From Borreliella garinii (GTDB lineage: Bacteria > Spirochaetota > Spirochaetia > JABEVK01): 45,521 bases of DNA. Shown piece after piece: positions 9,697 to 18,586 of this stretch (its first letter is position 1; every line of letters begins with the position of its first letter). Made by a program: the position numbers and the translations under genes. The notes beneath the pieces are model-generated. The model had not been told where the DNA came from. It searched no databases and saw only the letters and a list, made by a program, of their open reading frames with translations. The stretch spans positions 1-45,521 of the forward strand of contig DYOB01000010.1 of the NCBI GenBank assembly GCA_020720765.1. The letters run 5' to 3'.

Positions 9697-9725
9697 ACAG
9701 TAAACCGTGAAGATTTTCCAGTCAA
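9697..9725 (-). promoter_or_regulatory. Predicted leaderless promoter of dusA
   Basis: Minus strand: -35 TTGACT (9725-9720), 17-nt spacer, -10 TACTGT (9702-9697), then 6 nt to the GTG start at 9690. The predicted transcription start falls on the start codon. The -10 matches the consensus at only three positions, so support comes mainly from the -35 and the spacing. Confidence 0.5.
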
Positions 9726-9768
9726 GACTTAGAGAATGGAGAAAAATTCACCACAATTACCTTGTTTG

Positions 9769-9777
9769 TGATAAAAT
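9769..9777 (+). promoter_or_regulatory. Predicted extended -10 leaderless promoter of the GGDEF gene
   Basis: TGaTAAAAT reads as an extended -10 box (TGn plus TAAAAT), ending 6 nt before the GTG at 9784. There is no good -35 and no Shine-Dalgarno. Divergent from the dusA promoter within a 93-nt gap. Confidence 0.5.
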
Positions 9778-9783
9778 AGCCGT

Positions 9784-12700
9784 GTGCAGGAACTCAAAGA
9801 CTACATCAACAGCGAATGGGAAAAGTGCCGCCTGGAAACCCAAAAAGGACAGACGCAATTTTTAATCCTCAACGGGGTACTTCCCGACCAGGCTCAGCTC
9901 GATCTGGAACCCTACCGTCTTCGAGCCTCAGAAGGCCGCCACCTGAGATTTTCCGAATCTTCCCACCTAACAGCTTACGGCCCTTTTTTGGTTTGGATCC
10001 GTACCCTCTGGCTCGCACTTCCTGCGGTAAAAAAAAGCGAATTTAAAAAAAACACAAAGCCTTTACCCATTGTTACAAGCACAGTTTTTTCTTTTTTGGA
10101 AAAAGGGTTCCCCGATGAATGCGACCCTTTCCCCGCCTACCCTGCCGAGGTTGCCTTTTATTCCCGTGGTTTTGATAGGCTCCTGGTTGAGCTCTGGTCT
10201 TTTCTCACAGCTTTTTCCCAACCTCAAATTATTTTTTTGGAGAATCTTCAGTTCGCACCGGACTCCATGATTCGCTTCCTCAATACCTGGTTTAAGAACC
10301 CTTCAGCTTCCCCAATTCTCTTTATGGCTACGTATGAAAAACCCGTGTACTCGCATAGATCCGAAACTTGGGATGAATTTCAAAAACTGATCGATAAATT
10401 TTCACTTAAATTTACCCGACAGCCTGCGAACCTAGGCCGTACTGTAGCTCCAATATCCCATGCACTACCGCTTGAAGCCAACGTCCTTCTGAGAAATGCA
10501 CGTTTTGCCTTTAGATTTCTCGCCCTCGAAGAAGCAAGACGGGACGCACAACTCGGACTCAACCTGCTTAACCAGCAGGAAGAGACAGATTTGGAAGACC
10601 ATGTTTTTGCGTCACTTCTCGGGGATATCCATAACGCTGCCCAACAAAACGACACGGCAATACTTTTTTTAAACCAGGCTCTGCAGTCAGCGCTCCACCA
10701 AGGTGATCTTAAACGCATAGGTCTTATTTATTTAAAACAATCTTTTATTTATTTAAAAAAGGATGACTTGGAAGAGGCCAACCTGCTTTTTAACAAAGCG
10801 ATTAAACTTGTCGAGCCCATAGCCGACGAACCTATGCTCGCGTGGCTGAGTTTTTTAAGTCAAATGCTTGCAACCGGGCGGGGGAGTAACTCCGTCATAA
10901 CCGATGTACAAACCCTCGCCACCCGACTCGAAAAGATGCATTGGAACAACCTTGCCTCCATTTTAAGGGTTCAACCTTTCTATTTGCTGGCCATTTTGAC
11001 TACTTTGGGGGTCGAAGCGGCAGTTAAGGAATGTTTCAAGGTTATCCGGTATTGCCGCAGAACCGGCCATGAGTTTCGTCTGAGCGTAGCTGAACACGCT
11101 ATCGGGATGGTTTTTCAAATGGCCGGTGATGATATAAAAGCACTTATTCATTACCACAAAGCCATACGTCTCCGCTGCACGCTCGGGAACAAGTTGGAGA
11201 TGATCAAGATCTACAATGGAACCGGATATTTCTCTTTTACCCGCGGACGGTTCCACGAAGCCATACGACTCTTTGAGAAAAGCCTGCGTCTCCTGGAAGA
11301 AGTCCATGATTTTCAAGAGATTGCTCTTACACTTTTTAACATTGGTAGCGTCTATATTTTTTCTGGAAATTCTTCTCTAGCCCTCCAGTCTTTTGAGGGG
11401 GTTCTCCGCATCATGGACGAACTCCATCTTCCAGGTATGCCTTTTCACAATAGGTGGGAAATATACGCTTTAATGGGCATCAGCGCCTTTCTTTCCGGTT
11501 TTGAAGAAAAGGCCCGTGATTCCCTCCACCTCTGTTTGGTCAGTTCACCACCTTCCCGCCATGACCTTATCAAGCTCCTCGATTTTCTTGTCAACGCCAC
11601 ACATTCCGATCATAAAAAGGTTGCTAACGAGTGGGAAGAACTTTCTAGCAGGCTTACCCATTCCTTTGAAATACCCATGGAAGGCTTGATCGACCTAGTA
11701 AATACAGTTATCGCCATAGGTTCGGCAGAAGAACATGCACCTATAAGACTTCCTAAACTCGTGCTTCATATCGAAAGTATCCTTGACTCCGCCCGACAGG
11801 AAGCGAGTCTTAACCACCTGCATAAAAAGATAAACGAGATCCAATTCCTCAATAACCTACAGGCTATTATCGTCCACACCTCCACCTGGCAGGACCTGGT
11901 CAGGGATTCCATGCACCTTGTGAAAAACAGTTTCCTTGCATCGTACCTCTACCTTGTGCTCGTCAACCAGAAAAACCAGAAGGAACTCGTGTTTTCCCAA
12001 CCTGATTCTGGTACGGGAAAAATTGATTTTTGGAAGGACTTGGGACAATGGGCGGACGTGAAGTCGGAACAGATCGTGTCCCCTGAAAAACTCCCGGCAG
12101 GGATCGGAAGCCTGCTCGCACTTCCCCTGGTCCAGTCCGACGATGTCTCCGGTGCCATGATCTGCGCAACGAGCGAAAGGGAACCTCCACTCTCAACCGA
12201 CGACCTGAAAGCCCTCTCGATTGCAGTACGGCAAATCGCCATGGCGGTGGAGTTGAAAAGGGCGAACGAAAAACTTATCCGTGCCGCGACTATAGACAGC
12301 CTCACCGGGCTCCTCAACAGGCAGGAAGTCTATAAGATGATGGCCAACGAAAGAAAAAGGGTTCTCCGGTATAAAGGAAAATCTTACGGCCCCTTTAGTC
12401 TTCTTTTTATCGATTTGGATAATTTCAAATATTATAACGACGAGTTCGGACACACTGTCGGGGACCTGGTTCTTTTACTTTTTGCAGATTTAATCCGGAA
12501 GGTGATTAGGGATGTCGACATAGCCGGTAGGTTCGGAGGGGACGAGTTTCTCATTATCCTGCCCGAGACCGACATGCTTGGGGCAAAAATTGCAGCCCAG
12601 AGAATTTTCGAGGAAATGGAACTCCGGAAAGCTTTCCAAGACGACATCAATAGTTTCTTAAAAAAACGGATATCGATCCCCGAGGCAAATCTTATCACGT

Positions 12701-12861
12701 GTTCTATCGGAATCACCGAATTCACCAACACATTGAATATGGATATCGAAGAACTCGTCGCTCGTGCCGACAACGCCCTCTATGAAGCTAAACGCGCTGG
12801 TAAGAACAGGGTAGTTTTGATCGATAATTCACAGACGACTCTCAAGCCAGCGGTCAAGTAA
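9784..12861 (+). CDS. Large signalling protein: STAND-like N-terminus, TPR repeats, GAF, GGDEF diguanylate cyclase
   Basis: Predicted c-di-GMP synthase of 1025 aa. Residues 1-210 resemble the ATPase part of STAND/MalT-type regulators: IIFLENLQFAPDS looks like their Walker B region, but I see no Walker A P-loop, so nucleotide binding is doubtful. Residues about 230-620 carry TPR-like helices (for example IGLIYLKQSFIYLKKDDLEEANLLFNKAI). Residues about 700-825 look like a GAF domain. The C-terminal domain begins at DSLTGLLNR (about 838) and has an intact GGDEF at about 918 and an RDVD inhibitory site five residues before it, so it should be active and product-inhibited. There are no membrane segments. 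GTG start, probably leaderless. The last 33 nt overlap the convergent amidotransferase gene. Confidence 0.85.
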   Translation: MQELKDYINSEWEKCRLETQKGQTQFLILNGVLPDQAQLDLEPYRLRASEGRHLRFSESSHLTAYGPFLVWIRTLWLALPAVKKSEFKKNTKPLPIVTSTVFSFLEKGFPDECDPFPAYPAEVAFYSRGFDRLLVELWSFLTAFSQPQIIFLENLQFAPDSMIRFLNTWFKNPSASPILFMATYEKPVYSHRSETWDEFQKLIDKFSLKFTRQPANLGRTVAPISHALPLEANVLLRNARFAFRFLALEEARRDAQLGLNLLNQQEETDLEDHVFASLLGDIHNAAQQNDTAILFLNQALQSALHQGDLKRIGLIYLKQSFIYLKKDDLEEANLLFNKAIKLVEPIADEPMLAWLSFLSQMLATGRGSNSVITDVQTLATRLEKMHWNNLASILRVQPFYLLAILTTLGVEAAVKECFKVIRYCRRTGHEFRLSVAEHAIGMVFQMAGDDIKALIHYHKAIRLRCTLGNKLEMIKIYNGTGYFSFTRGRFHEAIRLFEKSLRLLEEVHDFQEIALTLFNIGSVYIFSGNSSLALQSFEGVLRIMDELHLPGMPFHNRWEIYALMGISAFLSGFEEKARDSLHLCLVSSPPSRHDLIKLLDFLVNATHSDHKKVANEWEELSSRLTHSFEIPMEGLIDLVNTVIAIGSAEEHAPIRLPKLVLHIESILDSARQEASLNHLHKKINEIQFLNNLQAIIVHTSTWQDLVRDSMHLVKNSFLASYLYLVLVNQKNQKELVFSQPDSGTGKIDFWKDLGQWADVKSEQIVSPEKLPAGIGSLLALPLVQSDDVSGAMICATSEREPPLSTDDLKALSIAVRQIAMAVELKRANEKLIRAATIDSLTGLLNRQEVYKMMANERKRVLRYKGKSYGPFSLLFIDLDNFKYYNDEFGHTVGDLVLLLFADLIRKVIRDVDIAGRFGGDEFLIILPETDMLGAKIAAQRIFEEMELRKAFQDDINSFLKKRISIPEANLITCSIGITEFTNTLNMDIEELVARADNALYEAKRAGKNRVVLIDNSQTTLKPAVK

Positions 12862-13536
12862 AGGAAAAAGCACTACCTTGGTCAGCTGGCTGAATTGCGC
12901 TGTTCGGGTAAGTATGTCATCGGGGCTCTGCACCATTTCAGGGCACGTTTGCAGTCCGGTAGCGATATATTCCCTGTCCGATTCGATAAAGGATTCCACT
13001 TGATCCGTTCCCACTTCAAGATGAAACTGAAGGGCCAGTGTCGAGGGAGGCATCAAGAATCCCTGAAGAAACCCGGGTGAGCTTTCGCCCAGAGTAACTG
13101 CGCCTTCGGGCAGGCTGAAGGTGTCCCCGTGCCAATGCAAAACTGTGAAGGGTCCCTTTTCAACCCCGAGAATTTCAGCGCCACGAGGCGTTAAATCCAC
13201 GGGAAACCACCCGATTTCTTTTTTTCCCGAAGCCCAGACCCTTCCACCCATAGCATGCGATAGCAATTGTGCCCCAAGACAAATTCCCAGGACGGGGAGA
13301 CTTCCTATGGCTTGTTTTAAAAGGGCAACCTCTTCGTCTAACCAGAAATATTTGCCAGTTTCGTACACCCCCATAGGCCCTCCCATCACGAGAAGGCCAT
13401 CGTAGTCCTTCCAATTCGGAGGTGCTGTTTCGGTCCCGAAAAGGTATTCGGTATATGTATGCCCCCTATCCTGGAACCAATTCAAAATCATACCGGGTCT
13501 TTCCGTTGGAGTGTGTTCAAAAACTAAGATTTTCAT
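12829..13536 (-). CDS. Class I glutamine amidotransferase domain protein (GMP synthase-like GATase)
   Basis: Stand-alone class I (triad) glutaminase domain, 235 aa. The nucleophile Cys86 is in GICLGAQLL, the oxyanion strand is VMGGPMGVYE, and the His-Glu pair is in LQFHLEVG. It matches the family often annotated GMP synthase-like or type 1 GATase, whose partner and substrate are mostly unknown. The track start (13602) lies in the upstream gene; the true ATG at 13534-13536 shares one base with the stop of the exonuclease (TAATG), indicating coupling. It converges on the GGDEF gene with a 33-nt overlap. It is not GuaA, since no synthetase domain follows. Confidence 0.8.
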   Translation of the reverse strand: MKILVFEHTPTERPGMILNWFQDRGHTYTEYLFGTETAPPNWKDYDGLLVMGGPMGVYETGKYFWLDEEVALLKQAIGSLPVLGICLGAQLLSHAMGGRVWASGKKEIGWFPVDLTPRGAEILGVEKGPFTVLHWHGDTFSLPEGAVTLGESSPGFLQGFLMPPSTLALQFHLEVGTDQVESFIESDREYIATGLQTCPEMVQSPDDILTRTAQFSQLTKVVLFPLLDRWLESRL

Positions 13537-14108
13537 TAAAAGAAGCTCGCCTGTCCGCCGGGGTTGAGCCTTTTCAAGCACTGCAGGAAAAGCTCCTGGC
13601 ATACCCGCGCATCGTCCTTGGCTCTGTGGGCCGAGCCCGTTTCGATTTCTAAATCGCGGGCCAGGTTTTGAAGTTTATAGGACTTTCGTTCGGGGAATGC
13701 CTGTTTCGACATGGGAAGAGTATCAACAATTTTATGCGGAAGGTCCGAACCCAGGCCGTGCGAGGCCATGCTCCTAAGAATGAAGTTGACATCAAACTCG
13801 GCGTTATGCGCCAAAAGGATGGTCCCTTGTGCAAACTCGAGAAAGCGTGGAAGCACTACGCGTATATCGGGTTTTCCTACCAGCATGTCTTCGGTAATCC
13901 CATGGATTTCCACCGACTGGGGCGGAAGAGGTATTCCGGGGGAAATCAATTCCTGGAAGGTATCAACCACCTCGCCATTTTGAAACTTTACTGCACCCAA
14001 CTCGATGATCCTGTCCAGCGTCGGACTCAGCCCCGTTGTTTCGATGTCAAAGGCGACGAAAACCGTATCCGGATTCTCCAGCCAGCTGTAGGTAGACAGG
14101 ATTTCCAT
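13536..14108 (-). CDS. DnaQ-like DEDDh 3'-5' exonuclease
   Basis: Exonuclease of the DNA polymerase III epsilon family, 190 aa. ExoI motif FDIETTGL (Asp21, Glu23), ExoII AHNAEFDVNF and ExoIII HRAKDDA with the DEDDh histidine are all present. It can be the proofreading subunit or one of the stand-alone DnaQ/RNase T-type paralogues; no clamp-binding motif or polymerase gene nearby decides this. It starts one nucleotide after the phosphoglucomutase stop with no real Shine-Dalgarno, and its TAA overlaps the ATG of the amidotransferase, so the three genes form one coupled unit. Confidence 0.85.
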   Translation of the reverse strand: MEILSTYSWLENPDTVFVAFDIETTGLSPTLDRIIELGAVKFQNGEVVDTFQELISPGIPLPPQSVEIHGITEDMLVGKPDIRVVLPRFLEFAQGTILLAHNAEFDVNFILRSMASHGLGSDLPHKIVDTLPMSKQAFPERKSYKLQNLARDLEIETGSAHRAKDDARVCQELFLQCLKRLNPGGQASFF

Positions 14109-14109
14109 T

Positions 14110-15807
14110 TTAGCTTAAGACCGAATCCAGGGAGCGCCTGAGGATGTCCGCCTTAGTGTCAGCTTCTGCCTTACCTTCGCTCAGAGGGATTCCCGCTGGA
14201 CCCCGGCAGCTCGCGTAAATCTTGATCTTGGGTTCGGTGCCTGACGGCCTTACCGAAACCAGGGAGCCATCCTTGAGTAAAAACTGGATAACATCCGAAG
14301 GCGGGAAATTTTCCCCTTTTAAGTAGTCTATCACCCTGTCGGTTTCCATATCCTCAAAGCGTGCAGGAGGGTGTTGCCTCAGCCTTTTCATAATGTTTTT
14401 CATATTTTCCATACCGGACTGGCCCGGGAAATTTTTAGAAATTAAAATCTCTTTGAAATACCCGAATTCAGCGTAGATGCTGTCGAGTTTATCCAACAGG
14501 TTCAAACCTTGTCCGGCGTAGAAAAGGGTCATTTCAAGGACCAGTATTGCCGTTGCTACCGCATCCTTGTCCCGTACCTTTGTCCCATAAAGAAAGCCGT
14601 AACTCTCCTCGCCGCCGAAGACGTACTTCGGGCCGTGGTGCGTTTCCCATTCCCTGATCTTCTCACCGATATATTTAAACCCTGTCAGAACCTTAAAGGT
14701 CTGGGCTCCATACTTTTTCGCTATAAGGACCTGCAAGTCCGAGGTGACTATCGTATTCACAAAGGCCGGACGAGGAGGCATTTTCCCCAGCTCCTTTAGG
14801 CTGGAAAAAATATACTCGGTGAGAAGCGATCCCAACTGGTTTCCGTTCAGAAGGGTCCATTCACCCGACCGTTTCACGGCAATACCGATTCTGTCGGCGT
14901 CAGGGTCGGTGGCGAGAACCAGATTGGCCCCTTCCCTGTCAGCCTGTTCGATGGCCATTTTCAGGGCACCGGCCTCTTCGGGGTTGGGGGATTTAACGGT
15001 GGGAAAGCCTCCGTCCGCTACCATTTGTTCGGGAACCGTGCTCAAGGTGAAACCCAGTTTTTGAGCGAGCTGGGGAATCAAGGTCATGCCCGCTCCGTGA
15101 AGCGGAGAATAGACGGCCTTAAAGCCACCGGCTTTTTGAAAGACTTCCGGTCTGAGAAGGGATTCGACAACCGAAGCCGTATAGGCATCATCGACCTCTT
15201 TATCCACCCAAACTAAAAGTCCGCGTTTCTCAGCATCTTCCCTTGTGAGTTTTTTTATCTGTCCTGCAGAACGGACCTTATCAATAATACCCTTATCGTG
15301 GGGCGGGACAATCTGTGCCCCGTCTGACCAGTAGGCTTTGTAACCGTTGTATTCCGGCGGATTATGACTTGCGGTCACCATAATGCCCGTCTGGGCCTCA
15401 AAAAAGCGCACGGCAAAACTGAGTTCGGGAGTGGGCCGCAAGGAAGAAAAAAGGTAGGTTTTAATACCGTTTCCAGCAAGAACCAAGGCAGCTTCGAGGG
15501 AAAAAAGGTCGGAATAATTTCTATTATCGTGGGCAATGACCGCAGACGGGTGGGAACCGCCGTTTGCAAGGACATACTCGGCCAGACCCTGCGTGGCCCG
15601 CGCCACGACATAGGGGTTAATGCGGTTGGTACCGCCACCGATGATTCCTCGGATTCCACCTGTCCCAAAGCTCAGTTCGGTATAAAATCTTTCTCTGAGT
15701 TCATTTTCCGCCCCTGCTTGGAGGAGATCTGAAACCTCTTTCAAAAAGATGGGGTTGGTTTCCCTTGAAAGGTAGTTTTTCGCAAGTTTCTCAATGTCGT
15801 GTTCCAT
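14110..15807 (-). CDS. Phosphoglucomutase/phosphomannomutase (alpha-D-phosphohexomutase)
   Basis: Interconverts hexose 1- and 6-phosphates through a phosphoserine enzyme. The catalytic loop TASHNPPEYNGYK (Ser near residue 148), metal loop ATDPDADRIG, sugar-binding GGEESYGFL and phosphate-binding RPSGTEPKIKIY are visible in order. The ORF track starts at 15867; the ATG at 15805-15807 follows GGGGGAGG at 8 nt and gives 565 aa, the length of the PgcA-like long subgroup. Substrate preference (glucose, mannose, or ribose as in phosphopentomutase relatives) cannot be fixed from sequence alone. First gene of the three-gene unit with the exonuclease and the amidotransferase. Confidence 0.9.
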   Translation of the reverse strand: MEHDIEKLAKNYLSRETNPIFLKEVSDLLQAGAENELRERFYTELSFGTGGIRGIIGGGTNRINPYVVARATQGLAEYVLANGGSHPSAVIAHDNRNYSDLFSLEAALVLAGNGIKTYLFSSLRPTPELSFAVRFFEAQTGIMVTASHNPPEYNGYKAYWSDGAQIVPPHDKGIIDKVRSAGQIKKLTREDAEKRGLLVWVDKEVDDAYTASVVESLLRPEVFQKAGGFKAVYSPLHGAGMTLIPQLAQKLGFTLSTVPEQMVADGGFPTVKSPNPEEAGALKMAIEQADREGANLVLATDPDADRIGIAVKRSGEWTLLNGNQLGSLLTEYIFSSLKELGKMPPRPAFVNTIVTSDLQVLIAKKYGAQTFKVLTGFKYIGEKIREWETHHGPKYVFGGEESYGFLYGTKVRDKDAVATAILVLEMTLFYAGQGLNLLDKLDSIYAEFGYFKEILISKNFPGQSGMENMKNIMKRLRQHPPARFEDMETDRVIDYLKGENFPPSDVIQFLLKDGSLVSVRPSGTEPKIKIYASCRGPAGIPLSEGKAEADTKADILRRSLDSVLS

Positions 15808-15861
15808 CGTTGATGCCTCCCCCAGTAGTATATGCAAGAAAACAAAAAAAATTCTAGGCGT

Positions 15862-15890
15862 TTTCATAAGCCTAAAAGATTGTGTATATT
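15862..15890 (+). promoter_or_regulatory. Predicted promoter of the lipoprotein gene
   Basis: TTTCAT (15862-15867), 17-nt spacer, TATATT (15885-15890). The -10 is good and the -35 weak. It would give a short leader that includes the AGGAGA Shine-Dalgarno before the ATG at 15909. Confidence 0.4.
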
Positions 15891-15908
15891 GGAATCTAGG
15901 AGAAAATT

Positions 15909-17369
15909 ATGAGAAAGACCACATGGATACTTCTTGCTGCTTTGAGCCTGGGATGCGCAGGGCAAATTACTTTACCGCCGCACCCCTATACGGGTTTAGT
16001 AAGTTCGGACATGACCTACTTTTTACAATTAGGACAACCCGAGTCCTTTTTGAAAAAGGCCTTCGACATAACCCGGTACCTTGAAATAAAAGAAATACAA
16101 GGACAGGATTGGAAGGAAGCCTTACTTCTAGAAATCAACGATACGAATGCGCGGTCTAATTTGGCCGACTTTCTTGAATCCCTGGATACTTCGCAACCTC
16201 TGCTTCTTGCCGGAAATATCCAGCATCAAAACTTCCAGTTTATTTTTTCGGTAAAATCCCCGCTCAGCGAAAAACTCAGAGAAATGTTCGAGGAAGATTC
16301 CACAGTTAAGATCACCGGCAATATCGTTTCCGTGAAATCCTTGCGCGAGGGGGGACGCGAATTAGCAGAAGCTGTGCCTCTTGACCTTACCCCACTCAAT
16401 ACCCTTCGTGAGCCGCTTTTGAGTGTTTATGCCCAGCCGCTCGGGACCGAATGGAATGATACGATTGGAAAGCTCGGTGAAATTGCTGGAATAGGGGTCG
16501 ATCTTCGTCTCGACCCGAACCCTATTTTTTCCTTTTATCTGAAAACCAACCCCGGCACCCCTATTTCGGACCGTCTGGCGAAAATAGGAAGCGAAACCTC
16601 TGGGTCGCTTGATATGTTGCGGCGTCTGCCTTCAGATAGTCTCCTGGCAGGGGGATCGCATTTAAATTATAAAGAGTACACCAATTTTTTATCAGAAGTT
16701 CTAAGCCAGTTAGACCTTCCGGTGGAAGAGTTTATTGAACAGATGGAAAAGGCACCCCAGCAAGGCAACCTTTCAGGAAGTGCTTTGTCTTTTAGACTCC
16801 GGGACGGGCAACTGCTTAGGAAACCCTTTCCCCAGACTGAAAGGTTAATGCAGTACCTTGATTTCAACTATACCATCCTCACGGATTTTCAAGACTTGAA
16901 GGACTTCATTGAGCCGTTTAGTTCTTCTTATTCCGCCTTCCTACCTTTAGACATGGTCGAAAGTATCAAGCAAGTCAGGAAGGAAAGCATCACCATCGAA
17001 GGGATGGAGGTCACCCGAATGAATTTCAGCCAAGTCTTGGAGTCCTTTCCTCTCACTTTACTGTTTAAAAAAGCCCAGCCCCTAAACGTCATCGATATTT
17101 CCACTACAAACTCAGAAACTTCCCCGGCCAGACTACGCGCCGAACTCAGGCAGGAAAATTATCCCTTTCCTGAGGACACCGAAATCGCAAGTTTCCTCGA
17201 TGTTATAGAACTCGTCAAACTTGTCTCAAAAGATAACCTTGGCGAGAGGACCCAGGACGGGAAAATCTGGGTATGGGCCAGTACCGATGCTATCGGAATG
17301 ACCTCAGGTTTGAAGACCAATTGGGAAACCGTCAAGCTCGCCTTATTATTGGCTAAGAAATTCCTATAA
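15909..17369 (+). CDS. Lipoprotein of unknown function
   Basis: I do not recognise a family. The N-terminus MRKTTWILLAALSLGC is a lipoprotein signal with lipobox SLGC (Cys16), so the 486-aa product is probably anchored in a membrane facing the periplasm. The mature part alternates helices with short beta segments and repeats the theme of testing residues SFLKKAF, NLADFLESL, KLREMFEEDS, resembling the uncharacterised DUF3352-like periplasmic proteins in general texture, though I cannot confirm this. No catalytic motif is visible. AGGAGA precedes the ATG. The stop codon overlaps that of the convergent adk (CTATAA), so both genes share six bases. Confidence 0.75.
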   Translation: MRKTTWILLAALSLGCAGQITLPPHPYTGLVSSDMTYFLQLGQPESFLKKAFDITRYLEIKEIQGQDWKEALLLEINDTNARSNLADFLESLDTSQPLLLAGNIQHQNFQFIFSVKSPLSEKLREMFEEDSTVKITGNIVSVKSLREGGRELAEAVPLDLTPLNTLREPLLSVYAQPLGTEWNDTIGKLGEIAGIGVDLRLDPNPIFSFYLKTNPGTPISDRLAKIGSETSGSLDMLRRLPSDSLLAGGSHLNYKEYTNFLSEVLSQLDLPVEEFIEQMEKAPQQGNLSGSALSFRLRDGQLLRKPFPQTERLMQYLDFNYTILTDFQDLKDFIEPFSSSYSAFLPLDMVESIKQVRKESITIEGMEVTRMNFSQVLESFPLTLLFKKAQPLNVIDISTTNSETSPARLRAELRQENYPFPEDTEIASFLDVIELVKLVSKDNLGERTQDGKIWVWASTDAIGMTSGLKTNWETVKLALLLAKKFL

Positions 17370-17987
17370 CAGGGAAGTCAACTCTTTCATGACCTCTTCT
17401 GGTGACGGAGAGGCATCGAGAGTTTTTAGAATTTTTTTGTTGGTGTAGAACTGGAGCAGGGGTGCTGTCTGTTGGTCGTAGAGGTCCAGCCGTTTTATGA
17501 TAGCTGCGGGTTCATCGTCGGGCCTTACTGCAACAACTCCGCCACAGACGTCGCAAATTCCCGGTACCTTGGTGGGCACGTTTGTTTTGTGGTAGACGGC
17601 CCCGCAGTTCTTACAGACCTCTCGCCCGCCGAGTCTCTGGAGGATTTGCTCCCGCGAAAGTTCGAAACTGATGGCCCAGTCGAGGTTGCAAAAAGTCTCT
17701 AAGGCCTCTGCCTGGGCTACGGTCCGCGGAAACCCGTCGAGGATAAAGCCATCGTGGACTTCCGGGCCGTCAAGTTTCTCCCTGACTATGGCGATCGTGA
17801 GTGCGTCGGGGACCAAGCCTCCGGTGCTGACGACGGTCTGAACTTCACGACCCAGGACCGTTCCTTTTTTTATAGCTGCTCGAAATAAATCACCCGTTGA
17901 AATATGGGGTATCTTGAAAAGTTCTTTTGCCAGAGCTGACAGGGTGCCTTTTCCGGCTCCGGGGGGTCCCAAAAATATAAGTTTCAT
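17364..17987 (-). CDS. adk: Adenylate kinase, zinc-lid type
   Basis: Catalyses ATP + AMP = 2 ADP. P-loop GPPGAGKGT at residues 7-15, AMP-binding STGDLFR, the DGFPRT motif, and a LID domain with two cysteine pairs (CKNC and CDVC) that should bind structural zinc. 207 aa. The ATG at 17985-17987 has AAAGGAG at 6 nt; the track start (18005) is upstream of that. It lies directly behind the small zinc-finger gene, whose stop overlaps the adk Shine-Dalgarno region, so the two are one transcript. Confidence 0.95.
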   Translation of the reverse strand: MKLIFLGPPGAGKGTLSALAKELFKIPHISTGDLFRAAIKKGTVLGREVQTVVSTGGLVPDALTIAIVREKLDGPEVHDGFILDGFPRTVAQAEALETFCNLDWAISFELSREQILQRLGGREVCKNCGAVYHKTNVPTKVPGICDVCGGVVAVRPDDEPAAIIKRLDLYDQQTAPLLQFYTNKKILKTLDASPSPEEVMKELTSLL

Positions 17988-17997
17988 GCGAGCTCCT

Positions 17998-18228
17998 TTA
18001 TTCATCCAGGTTGAGTCCCGGAATTACCGGTGCCGGTTCGCGGCACTCCTCTGAACAATACCCATCTAAGGATTCCTCTGCAAGAAAGTACCTCCCGCAA
18101 ACGATACAACTTTTCCAATTTCCCCCGCAATGGGGGGAACAATAGACCTGGAGGCTTTCTTTGGGCAATTCCATCCATTTTCCACACGTGAGACAAGCCC
18201 TTTGTGTCGTACCGGTGATTTTTTCCAT
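17998..18228 (-). CDS. Small protein with two tandem cysteine zinc knuckles
   Basis: A 76-aa protein of unknown function. It contains an internal duplication: C12-x2-C15-x14-C30-x3-C34 and C41-x2-C44-x13-C58-x3-C62, both with the pattern CxxCG(K/R)(W/Y)...YCSxxC. Each unit should bind one zinc. The architecture recalls treble-clef or TRASH-like knuckles, but I would not assign one. Expression is predicted from a leaderless promoter (TATAAT ends 7 nt before the ATG; no Shine-Dalgarno), divergent from the coiled-coil/prfA operon. It precedes adk, which also carries a zinc site. Confidence 0.75.
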   Translation of the reverse strand: MEKITGTTQRACLTCGKWMELPKESLQVYCSPHCGGNWKSCIVCGRYFLAEESLDGYCSEECREPAPVIPGLNLDE

Positions 18229-18235
18229 GATATTG

Positions 18236-18263
18236 ATTATATTATATTTACAGGAGGCTACAA
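18236..18263 (-). promoter_or_regulatory. Predicted leaderless promoter of the zinc-knuckle gene and adk
   Basis: Minus strand: -35 TTGTAG (18263-18258), 16-nt spacer, perfect -10 TATAAT (18241-18236), then 7 nt to the ATG at 18228. It overlaps the start of the divergent gene at 18263. Confidence 0.6.
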
Positions 18264-18577
18264 TGAGCTTTTGGGATAGTATTCAGGAAACAATCAACGA
18301 GGGACTTGCCGCGAGCAAGATTCTTGTTTCAAACACGGCCCAGACCGTAAAAGAGCTGGGGCAGGAAGGAGCGCTTCGTTTTGAAATCCTTCAACTGCGA
18401 AATCAGGCAGAAAAACTCAGTGCTAAACTCGGTGCCCGCGTTTTTCAGATGCTTAACGAGGAGAATGTCGGGAGCGTCACCGGTAAAGAAGAATCATTGG
18501 CACCCTTGATGGAACAAATCGATGCAATTAAGGATAAGATCGAAGAAAAATCTGAAAAGATTAAGAAGAAGGAATAA
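18263..18577 (+). CDS. Small coiled-coil protein upstream of prfA
   Basis: Unknown function, 104 aa. The track ORF begins at 18161, but the ATG at 18263 (MSFWDSIQETINEG) has a perfect AGGAGG at 6 nt, and the upstream extension would run through the divergent gene. The sequence is almost entirely helical with heptad-like spacing (LRNQAEKLSAKLGARVFQML, LMEQIDAIKDKIEEKSEKIKKKE), so a coiled coil or phasin-like amphipathic protein is likely. There is no signal peptide. It ends 9 nt before prfA and is probably co-transcribed with prfA-prmC. Confidence 0.75.
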   Translation: MSFWDSIQETINEGLAASKILVSNTAQTVKELGQEGALRFEILQLRNQAEKLSAKLGARVFQMLNEENVGSVTGKEESLAPLMEQIDAIKDKIEEKSEKIKKKE

Positions 18578-18586
18578 CCGACACCG

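Noticed and set aside
18161-18262. Extension of the coiled-coil protein to 138 aa
   Set aside because: It is antisense to the zinc-knuckle gene and the internal ATG at 18263 has a perfect AGGAGG.
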